Shown here: positions 34,663 through 43,817 of the stretch, one piece after another
Position numbering within the stretch: the first letter of the stretch is position 1
How the letters are laid out: each line of letters opens with the position of its first letter
From: Amorphus orientalis
GTDB lineage: Bacteria > Pseudomonadota > Alphaproteobacteria > Rhizobiales > Amorphaceae
DNA: 64,000 nt
Assembly: GCF_030814015.1 (NCBI RefSeq)
Contig: NZ_JAUSUL010000001.1
Coordinates: 834,001-898,000, forward strand
Direction: 5' to 3'
The notes under the pieces: generated by a model
Database searches by the model: none
Seen by the model: only the letters and a program-made list of their open reading frames with translations
Told to the model about the DNA's origin: nothing
Made by a program: the position numbers and the translations under genes

Positions 34663-35608
34663 GGATAACTTTCCTCAGGGCCTCACTGACCTGCACCGCT
34701 TCCTCGAGATCGCCGAGCAGGGAAGCCTCACGGCGGCCGCCGAACGGCTGGGTGTCTCCCAGTCGGCGCTCAGCCGTTCGGTCCAGTCGCTGGAGCGGGC
34801 GTACGGGTCGCGGCTGCTGGATCGCGGCAAGCGCGGCGTGCAGCTGACGGGGCCGGGCCAGCGGCTGATCGGCCGGGCCCAGGAGATGATCCGCCTGCAC
34901 GACATGACCGTTCACGAACTGAGTTCGTTCGACGCCGAACCCGCCGGTCGGGTGCAGATCGGTCTGCCGATCTCGACGTCGCGGATCTTCGCAACGCCGC
35001 TCGTCGCGCGGGTGGCGGCACGCTATCCGAAGGTCGAGCTGGCCATCACCGAGGACATTTCGGAAAACATGGAGATCGGTCTCTCCAAGGGGGAGCTCGA
35101 TCTGGCGATCCTGGTCAGCCCGAAGACCCGCCGGGGCAAGCTGAACACGGCACCGATTGCCGCCGAGCAGCTGCGGGTGGTGATGGCGCCCGGTCATCCG
35201 CTGGCCACGACCGAAGCGCTCGACTGGCACGACCTCGCCCGCGAGCGGATGGTCGCGCATCCCCAGGGCAACTTCATGCGCCACTGGCTCAACCGGATGA
35301 ACGCCCGCTACGGGCTGAACGTGACCGTCGCGGCGGAGGTCAATTCGCGCACCCTGATGGTCGAGCTGGTGAAGGCCGGGATCGGCATCGCGCTGCTTCC
35401 CGGCAGTGCGGTCGCGGAAGAGGTGGAGACGGGTGCGGTGACCGCGCGACCGCTGGAAGGCATGCGCATCGTCTGGAGCCTTGCGTTCCACAACCAGCGT
35501 CCCCCGTCCGGGGTGGTCGCAAGGGTTGAGGCGGTGATGCTGGAACAGGCGGCCGAGGTCGCCGCGAGAGGATACTGGACGGCCCTCGCGGGAGCAGGCC
35601 TGCGCTGA
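34661..35608 (+). CDS. LysR-family regulator divergent from the OsmC/TRAP operon
   Basis: A 315-residue LysR protein. Residues 8-66 form the winged helix (LHRFLEIAEQGSLTAAAERLGVSQSALSRSVQSLE), followed by the two-lobed ligand domain. It starts 166 bases from the divergent CMD-family gene, the classic LysR arrangement, so it most likely controls that operon in response to the TRAP substrate or a product. No redox cysteine pair like that of OxyR is seen. Confidence 0.88.
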   Translation: MDNFPQGLTDLHRFLEIAEQGSLTAAAERLGVSQSALSRSVQSLERAYGSRLLDRGKRGVQLTGPGQRLIGRAQEMIRLHDMTVHELSSFDAEPAGRVQIGLPISTSRIFATPLVARVAARYPKVELAITEDISENMEIGLSKGELDLAILVSPKTRRGKLNTAPIAAEQLRVVMAPGHPLATTEALDWHDLARERMVAHPQGNFMRHWLNRMNARYGLNVTVAAEVNSRTLMVELVKAGIGIALLPGSAVAEEVETGAVTARPLEGMRIVWSLAFHNQRPPSGVVARVEAVMLEQAAEVAARGYWTALAGAGLR

Positions 35609-35917
35609 CGACGGCTCCGGTCGCAGGAGCGAGCCGGCCAGCGTGTCCGATGCCTCACCGGCGGCGGTTCGGGCTCTGGTTGCAGTGCGGGACGGAGCGC
35701 GGCTGCCAAAGGCCGAGGCGATGCGCGCCTTTTTCAACCGAGCAGGTCTGCGCTGCCCGCGAGGTCACATGGTTGGCATCGGCGACAACTACTCTTGCGC
35801 GAGAGCGCGGGTTCGCGCTATCAATGTTCCTATAACGTAACAGAGATTACGTATACGTAATGCAGCGCCTCGGTCGGTGGGTGGACCGAAGGACGCTCGC
35901 CTGCTCTGGGGAGAGCC
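35609..35917. promoter_or_regulatory. Control region upstream of fadD
   Basis: No gene is supported in these 309 bases. A candidate promoter is TTGCGC (35795-35800), 18 bases, TATCAA (35819-35824). The strong palindrome listed separately lies just downstream of it. Confidence 0.4.
35846..35861. promoter_or_regulatory. 16-bp perfect palindrome, candidate LiuR/MerR operator of fadD
   Basis: ATTACGTATACGTAAT is fully symmetric, with another ACGTAA half-site at 35834-35839. It resembles the TTACGTnnACGTAA-type boxes I recall for the MerR-family regulator LiuR, and a LiuR-like gene lies 1.8 kb downstream. A related site lies before fadL. Confidence 0.6.
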
Positions 35918-37609
35918 ATGGAGGACGTGAAGGGGACGGCGACCGTCGAGGCGCCAAGTGTTTCCTCCGGTGTCGTCGACCGCACGACGATGCCGGATCT
36001 TCTTGACCGGACGCTGGCGCGGTTCGGCGAGAACCGGGCCATCGATTTCCTGGGACGCGCCTGGACCTATCGCCAGGTGGGCGCCCTCGTCGACCAGGTG
36101 GCGGCCGGGCTGCAGCGCCTGGGGACGGGGCCGGGCGACCGGATCGGCCTGTGCCTTCCCAACACGCCCTATTCGGTCGTGTTCTTCTTCGCGGTGCTGA
36201 AAACCGGCGCGACCGTGGTCAATTTCAATCCGCTCTACACCGCCCGGGAAATCGAGGCGCAGATCCGCGACTCCGGGACGACAGCCATGGTGGTCATGGA
36301 TCTGGAGCGCATCTACCGGCCGGTGGCCGAGGCGGCCGATGCGACCGGGCTCGCCCATATCATCGTCTGCCCGATGGCCGACGTCCTGCCGACCGCGAAG
36401 TCGATCCTGTTCCGGCTGTTCAAGTCGGGTGAGCGTGCGCGGATCCCGGCCGATACACGACACGTGACCTACGCCGATCTGACCCGCGAGGCGCACACGC
36501 CCGATCCCGTCACCATCGCGCCGGACGCCCTTGCGGTCCTGCAATATACCGGCGGGACCACGGGGACGCCGAAAGGCGCCATGCTGACCCATGCCAACCT
36601 GGTCGCCAACGTCCGGCAGGTGGTGGCGCACGGCGAGTGCGCGTTCCGGGACGGCGAGGAGCGCGTCCTGTGCGTGCTGCCCTTCTTCCACATCTTCGCG
36701 CTGACGGTGGCGCTCAATCTCGGGGTTGTTATCGGGGCGGAACTGGTCCTGCTGCCGCAGTTCAAGCTGACGGAACTCCTCAAGACCATCGGACGGCGGC
36801 GGCCGACGCTGCTGCCCGCGGTTCCGACGCTCTACGGTGCGATCGCGGGCGCGGAGGAGACGCGCCGGATCGACCTCTCGTGCCTGCGGATCTGCATTTC
36901 CGGCGGTGCACCGCTTCCGGCGGAAATCCGGACCCGGTTCGAGGACATGACCGGCTGCCGGCTCGCCGAAGGCTACGGCCTTACGGAAGCCTCGCCGGTG
37001 GTGTCCTGCAACCCGGTCGACGCACGGGCCAACCGCGACGGCTCGGCCGGTCTGCCGCTTCCCGATACCCTGATCGAGATCCGCGATCCGGATGCGCCGG
37101 AGAGGCTGATGCCGCCGGGCGAACGCGGCGAGGTGTGCATCCGCGGGCCGCAGGTCATGGCCGGCTACTGGAACCGGCCGCAGGAAAGTGATGCGGTCAT
37201 GATCGACGGCGCCCTGCGCACCGGTGACATCGGCTATCTGGATGCCGACGGCTATCTGTTCCTGGTGGACCGGATCAAGGACCTCATCATCTGCAGCGGC
37301 TACAACGTCTATCCGCGGATGATCGAAGAGGCGCTCTACGAGCACGAGGCGGTCTGCGAAGCGGTGGTGATCGGCGTGCCGGATCCCTATCGCGGCGAGA
37401 GCCCGAAGGCCTTCGTGACCCTGCGCGAAGGGGCGGCGACGACCGCCGACGATCTGATGGCCTTCCTCTCGCCGCGGCTGTCCAAGATCGAGATGCCGCG
37501 CAGCATCGAGATTCGCGACAGTCTGCCGAAGACGATGGTGGGCAAGCTGTCCAAGAAGGCGCTGGTCGAGGAAGAACGCGCACACGGCGCGTCTGCCCCG
37601 GGTGCTTGA
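35918..37609 (+). CDS. fadD: Long-chain acyl-CoA synthetase (FadD-like)
   Basis: A 563-residue AMP-forming ligase. The P-loop motif [19 protein letters not shown] (about 209-227), [11 protein letters not shown] and the hinge/catalytic region [17 protein letters not shown] with a late catalytic Lys in [10 protein letters not shown] are all present. It turns a fatty acid, ATP and CoA into acyl-CoA, feeding the beta-oxidation genes downstream. It is the first gene of the locus and carries a palindromic operator upstream. A different carboxylic acid specificity is possible. Confidence 0.9.
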   Translation: MEDVKGTATVEAPSVSSGVVDRTTMPDLLDRTLARFGENRAIDFLGRAWTYRQVGALVDQVAAGLQRLGTGPGDRIGLCLPNTPYSVVFFFAVLKTGATVVNFNPLYTAREIEAQIRDSGTTAMVVMDLERIYRPVAEAADATGLAHIIVCPMADVLPTAKSILFRLFKSGERARIPADTRHVTYADLTREAHTPDPVTIAPDALAVLQYTGGTTGTPKGAMLTHANLVANVRQVVAHGECAFRDGEERVLCVLPFFHIFALTVALNLGVVIGAELVLLPQFKLTELLKTIGRRRPTLLPAVPTLYGAIAGAEETRRIDLSCLRICISGGAPLPAEIRTRFEDMTGCRLAEGYGLTEASPVVSCNPVDARANRDGSAGLPLPDTLIEIRDPDAPERLMPPGERGEVCIRGPQVMAGYWNRPQESDAVMIDGALRTGDIGYLDADGYLFLVDRIKDLIICSGYNVYPRMIEEALYEHEAVCEAVVIGVPDPYRGESPKAFVTLREGAATTADDLMAFLSPRLSKIEMPRSIEIRDSLPKTMVGKLSKKALVEEERAHGASAPGA

Positions 37610-37691
37610 CGGGGCGCGCGCATGCTACAATATCGAGATTCTCTAAAATTGCGGTCGCGTGGGTTTTATGCGGCCGTGGCGGGGGTAAACG

Positions 37692-38087
37692 GTGACCGGC
37701 AATTTCTACACCATCACCCAGCTGGCCGAGGAGCTGGGCGTCACGCCGCGTGCGGTCCGGTTCTACGAGGACAAGGGGCTGCTGTCGCCGGGGCGGGCTG
37801 GTGCCACCCGTATCTACACGGTGCGCGATCGGGCGCGTCTGATCCTGATCCTGCGCGGCAAGCGGCTCGGCTTCACGCTGCAGGAAATCAAGGAATATCT
37901 GGACCTGTACGATCTCGACCGGACCCAGAAGGAGCAGCTGCAGCGGCTGCTGACCGGGGTGCGCGAGCGCAAGCAGCGTCTGGAGGAACAGCGCGAAGCG
38001 CTCGACACGACGCTCTCCGAGCTGCACGCCATCGAACTCCAGGCCTCCGAGGCCCTGGCGCAGTTCGAGCGCAGCAAGGCCAGCTGA
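37692..38087 (+). CDS. MerR-family regulator (LiuR-like) of acyl-CoA degradation
   Basis: A 131-residue protein with a GTG start after GGGGG. The MerR winged helix is clear: [29 protein letters not shown], then a long coiled coil for dimerisation. There is no metal-binding Cys motif at the C-terminus, so it is not a metal sensor. LiuR-type MerR proteins control branched-chain amino acid and fatty-acid degradation in proteobacteria and bind ACGT-rich palindromes like those found before fadD and fadL. Confidence 0.85.
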   Translation: MTGNFYTITQLAEELGVTPRAVRFYEDKGLLSPGRAGATRIYTVRDRARLILILRGKRLGFTLQEIKEYLDLYDLDRTQKEQLQRLLTGVRERKQRLEEQREALDTTLSELHAIELQASEALAQFERSKAS

Positions 38088-38139
38088 CCTACGGGTCCGG
38101 TCCGTCCCCCCACATAGCCGTATTTCAGGAGACATCGCC

Positions 38140-39276
38140 ATGACGAAGGCCGTCATCGCGGGCTACGCGCGCTCGCCCTTCACGCTCGCCAAAAAGGGGG
38201 CGCTCGCCCGGGTGCGCCCCGACGATCTCGCCGCCTCGGTGGTCGGCGACCTGATCAAGCGCAGCGGCGTGAAACCGGACGACATCGAGGACCTGATCGT
38301 GGGCTGCGCCTTCCCGGAGGCCGAGCAGGGCTTCAACGTGGCCCGTCTCATCGGCCAGATCGCGGAACTGCCGGAAACGGTGGCCGGCGTGACGGTGAAC
38401 CGGTTCTGCGGGTCGTCGATGCATGCCGTGCACATTGCCGCCGGCCAGATCGCGCTGGGGGCAGGCGACGTCTTCGTCTGTGCCGGCGTGGAAAGCATGA
38501 GCCGGGTTCCGATGACCGGCTTCAACCCGCTGCCCAATCCGGCGCTCTACGAAAAGCACCCCGGCGCCTACATCTCCATGGGCGACACGGCGGAGAACGT
38601 GGCGCGGCGCTGGCAGATCACCCGGGACGATCAGGAGGCGTTCGCCGTGCGCAGCCATCGGCTGGCCAGCGAAGCCCAGGAGCAGGGCCGGTTCAAGGAC
38701 GAGATCGTGACGATCGGCGCGAACGGCTCCAGCGTCGACGCCGACGGCTGCATCCGTCCCGGCACCACGGCGGAGAGCCTGTCGGAGCTGAAACCGGCCT
38801 TCGCCGAGAACGGGACGGTCACGGCCGGCACCTCGTCGCCGCTCACCGACGGAGCCGCCGCGGTGCTGGTCTGCAGCGAGGCCTATGCTGAGAAGGCCGG
38901 TCTGACGCCGCTGGCGCGGATCGTGTCCGTCGCCGTTGCCGGCTGCGATCCGACGGTGATGGGGATCGGGCCGATCGCCGCCACCCGCAAAGCGCTCGGC
39001 CGCAGCGATCTGGACATCAAGGACATGGACATCGTCGAGCTGAACGAGGCCTTCGCGAGCCAGTCGCTGGCCTGCGTTCGGGAGCTCGGCATCCGCGAGG
39101 AGACGCTGAATCTGGACGGCGGCGCCATCGCGCTCGGCCATCCGCTGGGCGCCAGCGGCGCGCGGATTCTCGGCAAGGCGGCCGCGCTGCTCGGCCGCGA
39201 AGGCGGTCGCTACGGCCTCGCCACCCAGTGCATCGGCGGCGGCCAGGGCATCGCCACGATCATGGAGCGCATCTGA
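38140..39276 (+). CDS. fadA: Acetyl-CoA acyltransferase (thiolase, FadA type)
   Basis: A 378-residue thiolase. The acyl-binding Cys90 is in VNRFCGSSMHAVH, the catalytic His334 in GHPLGASGAR and the second Cys364 in QCIGGGQG. It cleaves 3-ketoacyl-CoA with CoA, the last beta-oxidation step. Its stop overlaps the start of the next gene (TGATG), typical of a coupled pair. Confidence 0.93.
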   Translation: MTKAVIAGYARSPFTLAKKGALARVRPDDLAASVVGDLIKRSGVKPDDIEDLIVGCAFPEAEQGFNVARLIGQIAELPETVAGVTVNRFCGSSMHAVHIAAGQIALGAGDVFVCAGVESMSRVPMTGFNPLPNPALYEKHPGAYISMGDTAENVARRWQITRDDQEAFAVRSHRLASEAQEQGRFKDEIVTIGANGSSVDADGCIRPGTTAESLSELKPAFAENGTVTAGTSSPLTDGAAAVLVCSEAYAEKAGLTPLARIVSVAVAGCDPTVMGIGPIAATRKALGRSDLDIKDMDIVELNEAFASQSLACVRELGIREETLNLDGGAIALGHPLGASGARILGKAAALLGREGGRYGLATQCIGGGQGIATIMERI

Positions 39277-41597
39277 TGGCTGAGTTCGGCAAGGTCGCCG
39301 TCATCGGCGCCGGCGTCATGGGGGCGGGGATCGCCGCCCACGTGGCGAATGCGGGCGTCCCGGTGTTGCTCCTCGACATCGTTCCCGACGGCGCGGACAA
39401 CCGGAACACGCTCGCCGACACTGCGGTCGCGCGGATGAAGAAGGCGGATCCGGCCCCGTTCATGTCGCCGCGGGCAGCAAAGCTGGTGGAGACCGGCAAT
39501 CTGGAAGACGATCTCGACAAGCTCGGCGAGGTCGACTGGATCATCGAAGCGATCGTCGAGCGCAGCGACATCAAGCGCGATCTTTACGCCAAGATCGACG
39601 GCGTTCGCCGGCCCGACGCGGCGGTCTCGTCCAACACCTCCACGATCCCGCTGGCGACGCTGACCGACGGACTGTCGGACGCGTTCCGGCGCGCCTTCAT
39701 GATCACCCACTTCTTCAATCCGCCGCGCTACATGCGGCTGATGGAACTGGTCACCGGTCCTGCGACCGAGCCCGAAATCGCGGCGAAGGTTGCCGATTTC
39801 GCCGATCGGCGCCTGGGCAAGAGCGTGATCACGGCGAAGGACAGCCCAGGCTTCATCGCCAACCGGCTCGGCGTCACCTGGATCCAGCTCGCGGTCGGAC
39901 AGGCGGTCGAGCAGGGTCTCACCGTGGAAGAGGCGGACGCCGTCATCGGCCGGCCGTTCGGCATTCCGAAGACGGGCGTGTTCGGGCTCCTCGATCTGGT
40001 CGGGCTCGACCTGATGCCGCATGTCGGCGCCAGCCTGGCCGCAGCCCTTCCCGAAGGCGACGCCTTTCATACCTCGCGGCGCGAGCTGCCGCTGGTGGAG
40101 CGGATGATTGCGGAGGGCTACACCGGCCGGAAAGGCAAGGGCGGCTTCTACCGGCTGAACCGCGAGGACGGCGGCAGGCAGAAGGAAGCCATCGACCTTT
40201 CGACGGGACGGTATTCCCCGGTCCAGCGGCCGCGTCTCTCCGAACTGGAAGGGGTGCGCAATCCGCGCCAGGTGCTCGAAGATACCGGCCGGATCGGGCG
40301 CTATGCCTTCGCCGTGATGGGCGGCACGCTCGCTTACGCGGCGCATCTCGTCGGCGAGGCCAGCGACGATGTGGCGGCGATCGATGAGGCCATGCGGCTC
40401 GGCTACAACTGGAAACAGGGTCCGTTCGAGCTGATCGACCGGATCGGCGGCGCCTATCTGGTCGAGCGGCTGAAGGAGGCCGGAGAGCCGGTCCCGCCGA
40501 TCCTCGAGACGCTCGGGGAGAGGACGTTCTACCGGGTCGAGGACGGTCGCCGGCAGGTGCTGCAGCCCGACGGCCGTTACGCCGACATCGTGCGGCCCGA
40601 GGGGGTTCTGCTCCTGGCCGACGTCAAGCTGGGCGCGAAGCCGCTGCTCAAGAACGCGTCGGCGGCTGCGTGGGACATCGGCGACGGGGTGGTGTGCTTC
40701 GAATTCACATCCCGGCAGAACGCGCTCGACGAGGAGGTGCTGACCCTGCTCGGGTCGACCATCAAGCTGGTCAAGCGCAACCACAAGGCCCTCGTCATCT
40801 ACAATGAAGGGACCAATTTCTCCGTGGGTGCCAATCTGGGCCTGGCGCTGTTTGCCGCCAACATCGCCGCCTGGGGCGAGATCGAGCGGCTCGTCTCGCT
40901 TGGTCAGCAGACCTACAAGGCGCTGAAATACGCCCCGTTCCCGGTGGTCAGCGCACCGTCGGGGATGGCGCTTGGCGGAGGCTGCGAGATCCTGCTCCAT
41001 TCCGACGCCGTCCAGGCCCACGCCGAAAGCTATGTCGGACTGGTGGAGTGTGGCGTCGGCATCGTGCCGGGCTGGGGCGGCTGCAAGGAGATGCTCGGGC
41101 GCTGGCAGGCGCCTGGCGCGCTGCCCGGCGGGCCGATGCCGGCTCCCTCCAAGGTCTTCGAGACGGTCTCCATGGCCACCGTCGCCAAGTCCGCGGAGGA
41201 GGCGAAGGACCTCAAGTTCCTGCGCAAGAGCGATCGCATCACCATGAACCGTGACCGGCTCCTCGCCGATGCCAAGGCCCGCGCGCTGGAGATGGTCGAC
41301 GGCTACCAGCCGCCCGCGCCGCACACCTACATGCTGCCGGGCCCGTCCGGGCAGCTGGCCATGAAGATGGCCGCCGAAGGCTTCGCCCGGCGCGGCATCG
41401 CCACCCGGCACGATCTGGTGGTGGCCGGCGAGCTGGCCAACGTGCTGGCCGGCGGCGGGTGCGACCTGCTCGACGAGGTGGACGAGGACACCATCCTGGA
41501 GCTGGAGCGCGAGAGCTTCATGCGCCTGGTGCGAACGACGGCAACGCTGGATCGCTTCGAGAGCGTTCTGGAGACCGGCAAGCCCGTGAGGAACTGA
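39276..41597 (+). CDS. Two-domain 3-hydroxyacyl-CoA dehydrogenase / enoyl-CoA hydratase (FadN-like order)
   Basis: A 773-residue enzyme with the dehydrogenase first: VAVIGAGVMGAGIAAHVANAG at 7-27 binds NAD, and MITHFFNPPRYM carries the catalytic His. The crotonase domain follows (about 440-650) with SAPSGMALGGGCEILLHSD and VECGVGIVPGWGG for the oxyanion hole and acidic residues. E. coli FadB has the reverse domain order; this order and length match Bacillus FadN, whose operon fadN-fadA-fadE has the same three functions. It carries out hydration and oxidation of enoyl-CoA. Confidence 0.92.
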   Translation: MAEFGKVAVIGAGVMGAGIAAHVANAGVPVLLLDIVPDGADNRNTLADTAVARMKKADPAPFMSPRAAKLVETGNLEDDLDKLGEVDWIIEAIVERSDIKRDLYAKIDGVRRPDAAVSSNTSTIPLATLTDGLSDAFRRAFMITHFFNPPRYMRLMELVTGPATEPEIAAKVADFADRRLGKSVITAKDSPGFIANRLGVTWIQLAVGQAVEQGLTVEEADAVIGRPFGIPKTGVFGLLDLVGLDLMPHVGASLAAALPEGDAFHTSRRELPLVERMIAEGYTGRKGKGGFYRLNREDGGRQKEAIDLSTGRYSPVQRPRLSELEGVRNPRQVLEDTGRIGRYAFAVMGGTLAYAAHLVGEASDDVAAIDEAMRLGYNWKQGPFELIDRIGGAYLVERLKEAGEPVPPILETLGERTFYRVEDGRRQVLQPDGRYADIVRPEGVLLLADVKLGAKPLLKNASAAAWDIGDGVVCFEFTSRQNALDEEVLTLLGSTIKLVKRNHKALVIYNEGTNFSVGANLGLALFAANIAAWGEIERLVSLGQQTYKALKYAPFPVVSAPSGMALGGGCEILLHSDAVQAHAESYVGLVECGVGIVPGWGGCKEMLGRWQAPGALPGGPMPAPSKVFETVSMATVAKSAEEAKDLKFLRKSDRITMNRDRLLADAKARALEMVDGYQPPAPHTYMLPGPSGQLAMKMAAEGFARRGIATRHDLVVAGELANVLAGGGCDLLDEVDEDTILELERESFMRLVRTTATLDRFESVLETGKPVRN

Positions 41598-41599
41598 CC

Positions 41600-43390
41600 A
41601 TGCAGACCTATTCGGCCCCGCTGAGGGACATGCGCTTCGTGCTCAACGAGCTGCACGACAGCACCGACTACACGTCGCTGCCGGCCTTCGAGCACGTCAC
41701 CTCCGACGTGGTGGACGCGATCCTGGAAGAGGCGGCGAAGTTCACGACGGAGCGGCTTCTGCCGCTCAATGCGTCCGCCGATCAGGAGGGGTGCATTCTG
41801 GAGAACGGCGTCGTGCGCACGCCGACCGGCTTCAAGGAGGCCTACACCGCCTTCCGCGAAACCGGCTTCACCTCGATGGCGGCCGATCCGGAATGGGGCG
41901 GCCAGGGGCTGCCGGCGCCGATCAACAAGTTCATTGAGGAGATGATCTGCTCGGCGAACCTGTCCTTCTCGCTCTATCCGGGCCTCACCCACGGCGCCAC
42001 CAAGGCGCTGGAGGCCCACGGGTCGCAGGACCTGAAGGAGCGCTACCTGCCGAAGATGGTTGATGGCACCTGGGCCGGCACGATGTGCCTGACGGAGGCG
42101 CATTGCGGCACCGATCTCGGCCTGCTCCGGACCAAGGCCGTTCCCCAGGACGACGGCAGCTACAAGATCACCGGCGCGAAGATCTTCATCTCCGCCGGCG
42201 AGCACGACCTGACGGAAAACATCGTCCATCTGGTGCTCGCGCGGATGCCGGACGCCCCGAAAGGCGTGAAGGGCATTTCGATGTTCCTGGTGCCGAAATT
42301 TGTCCCCAGCGAGGACGGGCGTCCCGGTGCGCGCAACGGCGTGACCTGCACCGCGCTCGAGAAAAAGATGGGCATCCACGGCTCGGCGACCTGCCAGATG
42401 TCGTTCGACGAGGCAACCGGCTGGCTTGTGGGCGATCCCCACAAGGGGATGCGGGCGATGTTCACGATGATGAACTCCGAGCGCCTGTCGGTCGGTGTGC
42501 AAGGGCTCGGCGCGGCCGAGGTCGCCTATCAGAGCGCCGTGGCCTACGCCAAGGACCGCCTGCAGGGCCGGTCGCTGTCCGGCACGAAGGCGCCCGACAA
42601 GCCGGCCGATCCGATCATCGTGCATCCCGACATCCGCCGGCAGCTGATGACGATGCGCGCCTACAACGAAGGCTGCCGCGCGCTCGGCACCTGGGTCGCG
42701 CGCAGCCTCGACATGATGGAACACCATCCGGACGAAGAGGTGCGCAAGCAGGCCGACGATTTCTCCGCCCTGATGACGCCGATCGTGAAGGCGCTCTTCA
42801 CCGACATGGGCTTCGAGACCACCAACATCGCCATGCAGGTCTATGGCGGCCACGGCTACATCCAGGACCACGGGATGGAACAGATCGTCCGCGACAGCCG
42901 CATCTCGATGATCTACGAGGGCACCAACGGCGTGCAGGCGCTCGATCTGGTCGGCCGTAAGATGCCGGCCCATACCGGCCGCCTGCTGCGATCGTTCTTC
43001 CATCCGGTGCTCACCTTCATCGACGAGGCGCTGGAGGACGACGATCTGGCGCCGCTGGCCCAGCCGCTCGCCAAGGCGTTCGGGGCGCTGCAGCTGTCGA
43101 CCGCCACCATCGCGCAGAAGGGTCTCAAGGATCCGGAGGAAGCCGGCGCGGCGGCGACCGACTATCTGCGGCTGTTCGGTCTGGTGGCGCTCGGCTACAT
43201 GTGGGTCCGCATGGCGAAGGTCGCCCATGCCGCCCTTGCCGACGGGCCGGACGACCCCGACTTCTACCGGGCGAAGATCACGACGGCGCACTTCTTCATC
43301 GAGCGGATCCTGCCGCAGTCGGCGGGCCTGTTCGCGGCGATCAAGTCCGGCAAGGGCGCCATGATGAGCCTCGACGAGGCGATGTTCTGA
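41600..43390 (+). CDS. Acyl-CoA dehydrogenase (long form)
   Basis: A 596-residue FAD enzyme. VYGGHGYIQDHGMEQIVRDSRISMIYEGTNGVQALDLVGRK contains the catalytic Glu in YEGTNG, and a C-terminal extension beyond the usual 380-residue core is typical of the long FadE-like class. It introduces the first double bond. The start lies two bases after the stop of the previous gene, so it belongs to the same operon. Confidence 0.93.
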   Translation: MQTYSAPLRDMRFVLNELHDSTDYTSLPAFEHVTSDVVDAILEEAAKFTTERLLPLNASADQEGCILENGVVRTPTGFKEAYTAFRETGFTSMAADPEWGGQGLPAPINKFIEEMICSANLSFSLYPGLTHGATKALEAHGSQDLKERYLPKMVDGTWAGTMCLTEAHCGTDLGLLRTKAVPQDDGSYKITGAKIFISAGEHDLTENIVHLVLARMPDAPKGVKGISMFLVPKFVPSEDGRPGARNGVTCTALEKKMGIHGSATCQMSFDEATGWLVGDPHKGMRAMFTMMNSERLSVGVQGLGAAEVAYQSAVAYAKDRLQGRSLSGTKAPDKPADPIIVHPDIRRQLMTMRAYNEGCRALGTWVARSLDMMEHHPDEEVRKQADDFSALMTPIVKALFTDMGFETTNIAMQVYGGHGYIQDHGMEQIVRDSRISMIYEGTNGVQALDLVGRKMPAHTGRLLRSFFHPVLTFIDEALEDDDLAPLAQPLAKAFGALQLSTATIAQKGLKDPEEAGAAATDYLRLFGLVALGYMWVRMAKVAHAALADGPDDPDFYRAKITTAHFFIERILPQSAGLFAAIKSGKGAMMSLDEAMF

Positions 43391-43435
43391 TCCGCCCGGC
43401 CGTCCGGTGGGTGTCTGATCGACTGGAGATATTTG

Positions 43436-43744
43436 ATGGCCGACATGGCGACGCTGCTGGACACGCTCGAGGACAAGGCCGATGCCCTTGAAGGGCTCGG
43501 CTACAAGGTCCGCATGGACCTGACCGACGGTGGCCGCATCTTCATCGACGGCACGGCAGATCCGGTCGAGATCCGGGAAGGCGATGACGAGGCCGACACG
43601 GTCCTCAAGCTCTCCTCGGACAATCTGATGAAGCTGGTCGAGGGACGGCTGAGCCCGATGATCGCCTTCTCGACCGGCCGCCTGAAGGTCGAGGGCTCCC
43701 AGGGCGTGGCGCTGAAACTCGCCGCGCTGTTCGAGAGCGACTGA
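43436..43744 (+). CDS. SCP2 sterol-carrier-domain protein
   Basis: A 102-residue single-domain SCP2 protein. The pattern GGRIFIDG...DADTVLKLSSDNLMKLVEGRLSPMIAFSTGRLKVEGSQGVALKLAALF is characteristic: residues 70-95 line the lipid tunnel. SCP2 domains carry fatty acyl-CoAs. The ATG at 43436 follows GGAG. It is the last gene of the fad operon and is followed by a strong terminator. Confidence 0.88.
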   Translation: MADMATLLDTLEDKADALEGLGYKVRMDLTDGGRIFIDGTADPVEIREGDDEADTVLKLSSDNLMKLVEGRLSPMIAFSTGRLKVEGSQGVALKLAALFESD

Positions 43745-43781
43745 GCATTACCCGGGAAAAATCACGCCCGCAGGTCAAAGG

Positions 43782-43811
43782 GGCCGGCCGCCCGTCAGCG
43801 GCCGGCCTTTT
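43782..43811. terminator. Intrinsic bidirectional terminator between the SCP2 gene and fadL
   Basis: A perfect 10-bp stem GGCCGGCCGC / GCGGCCGGCC with a 6-base loop, then TTTT on the plus strand; on the minus strand a short T-run follows (from CAAAG). It separates convergent genes. Confidence 0.85.
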
Positions 43812-43817
43812 CGTGTC

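Noticed and set aside
39210-43291. Long minus-strand frames opposite the two-domain enzyme and the acyl-CoA dehydrogenase
   Set aside because: The plus-strand genes carry complete catalytic motifs and operon spacing; the reverse frames show only codon-bias shadows.
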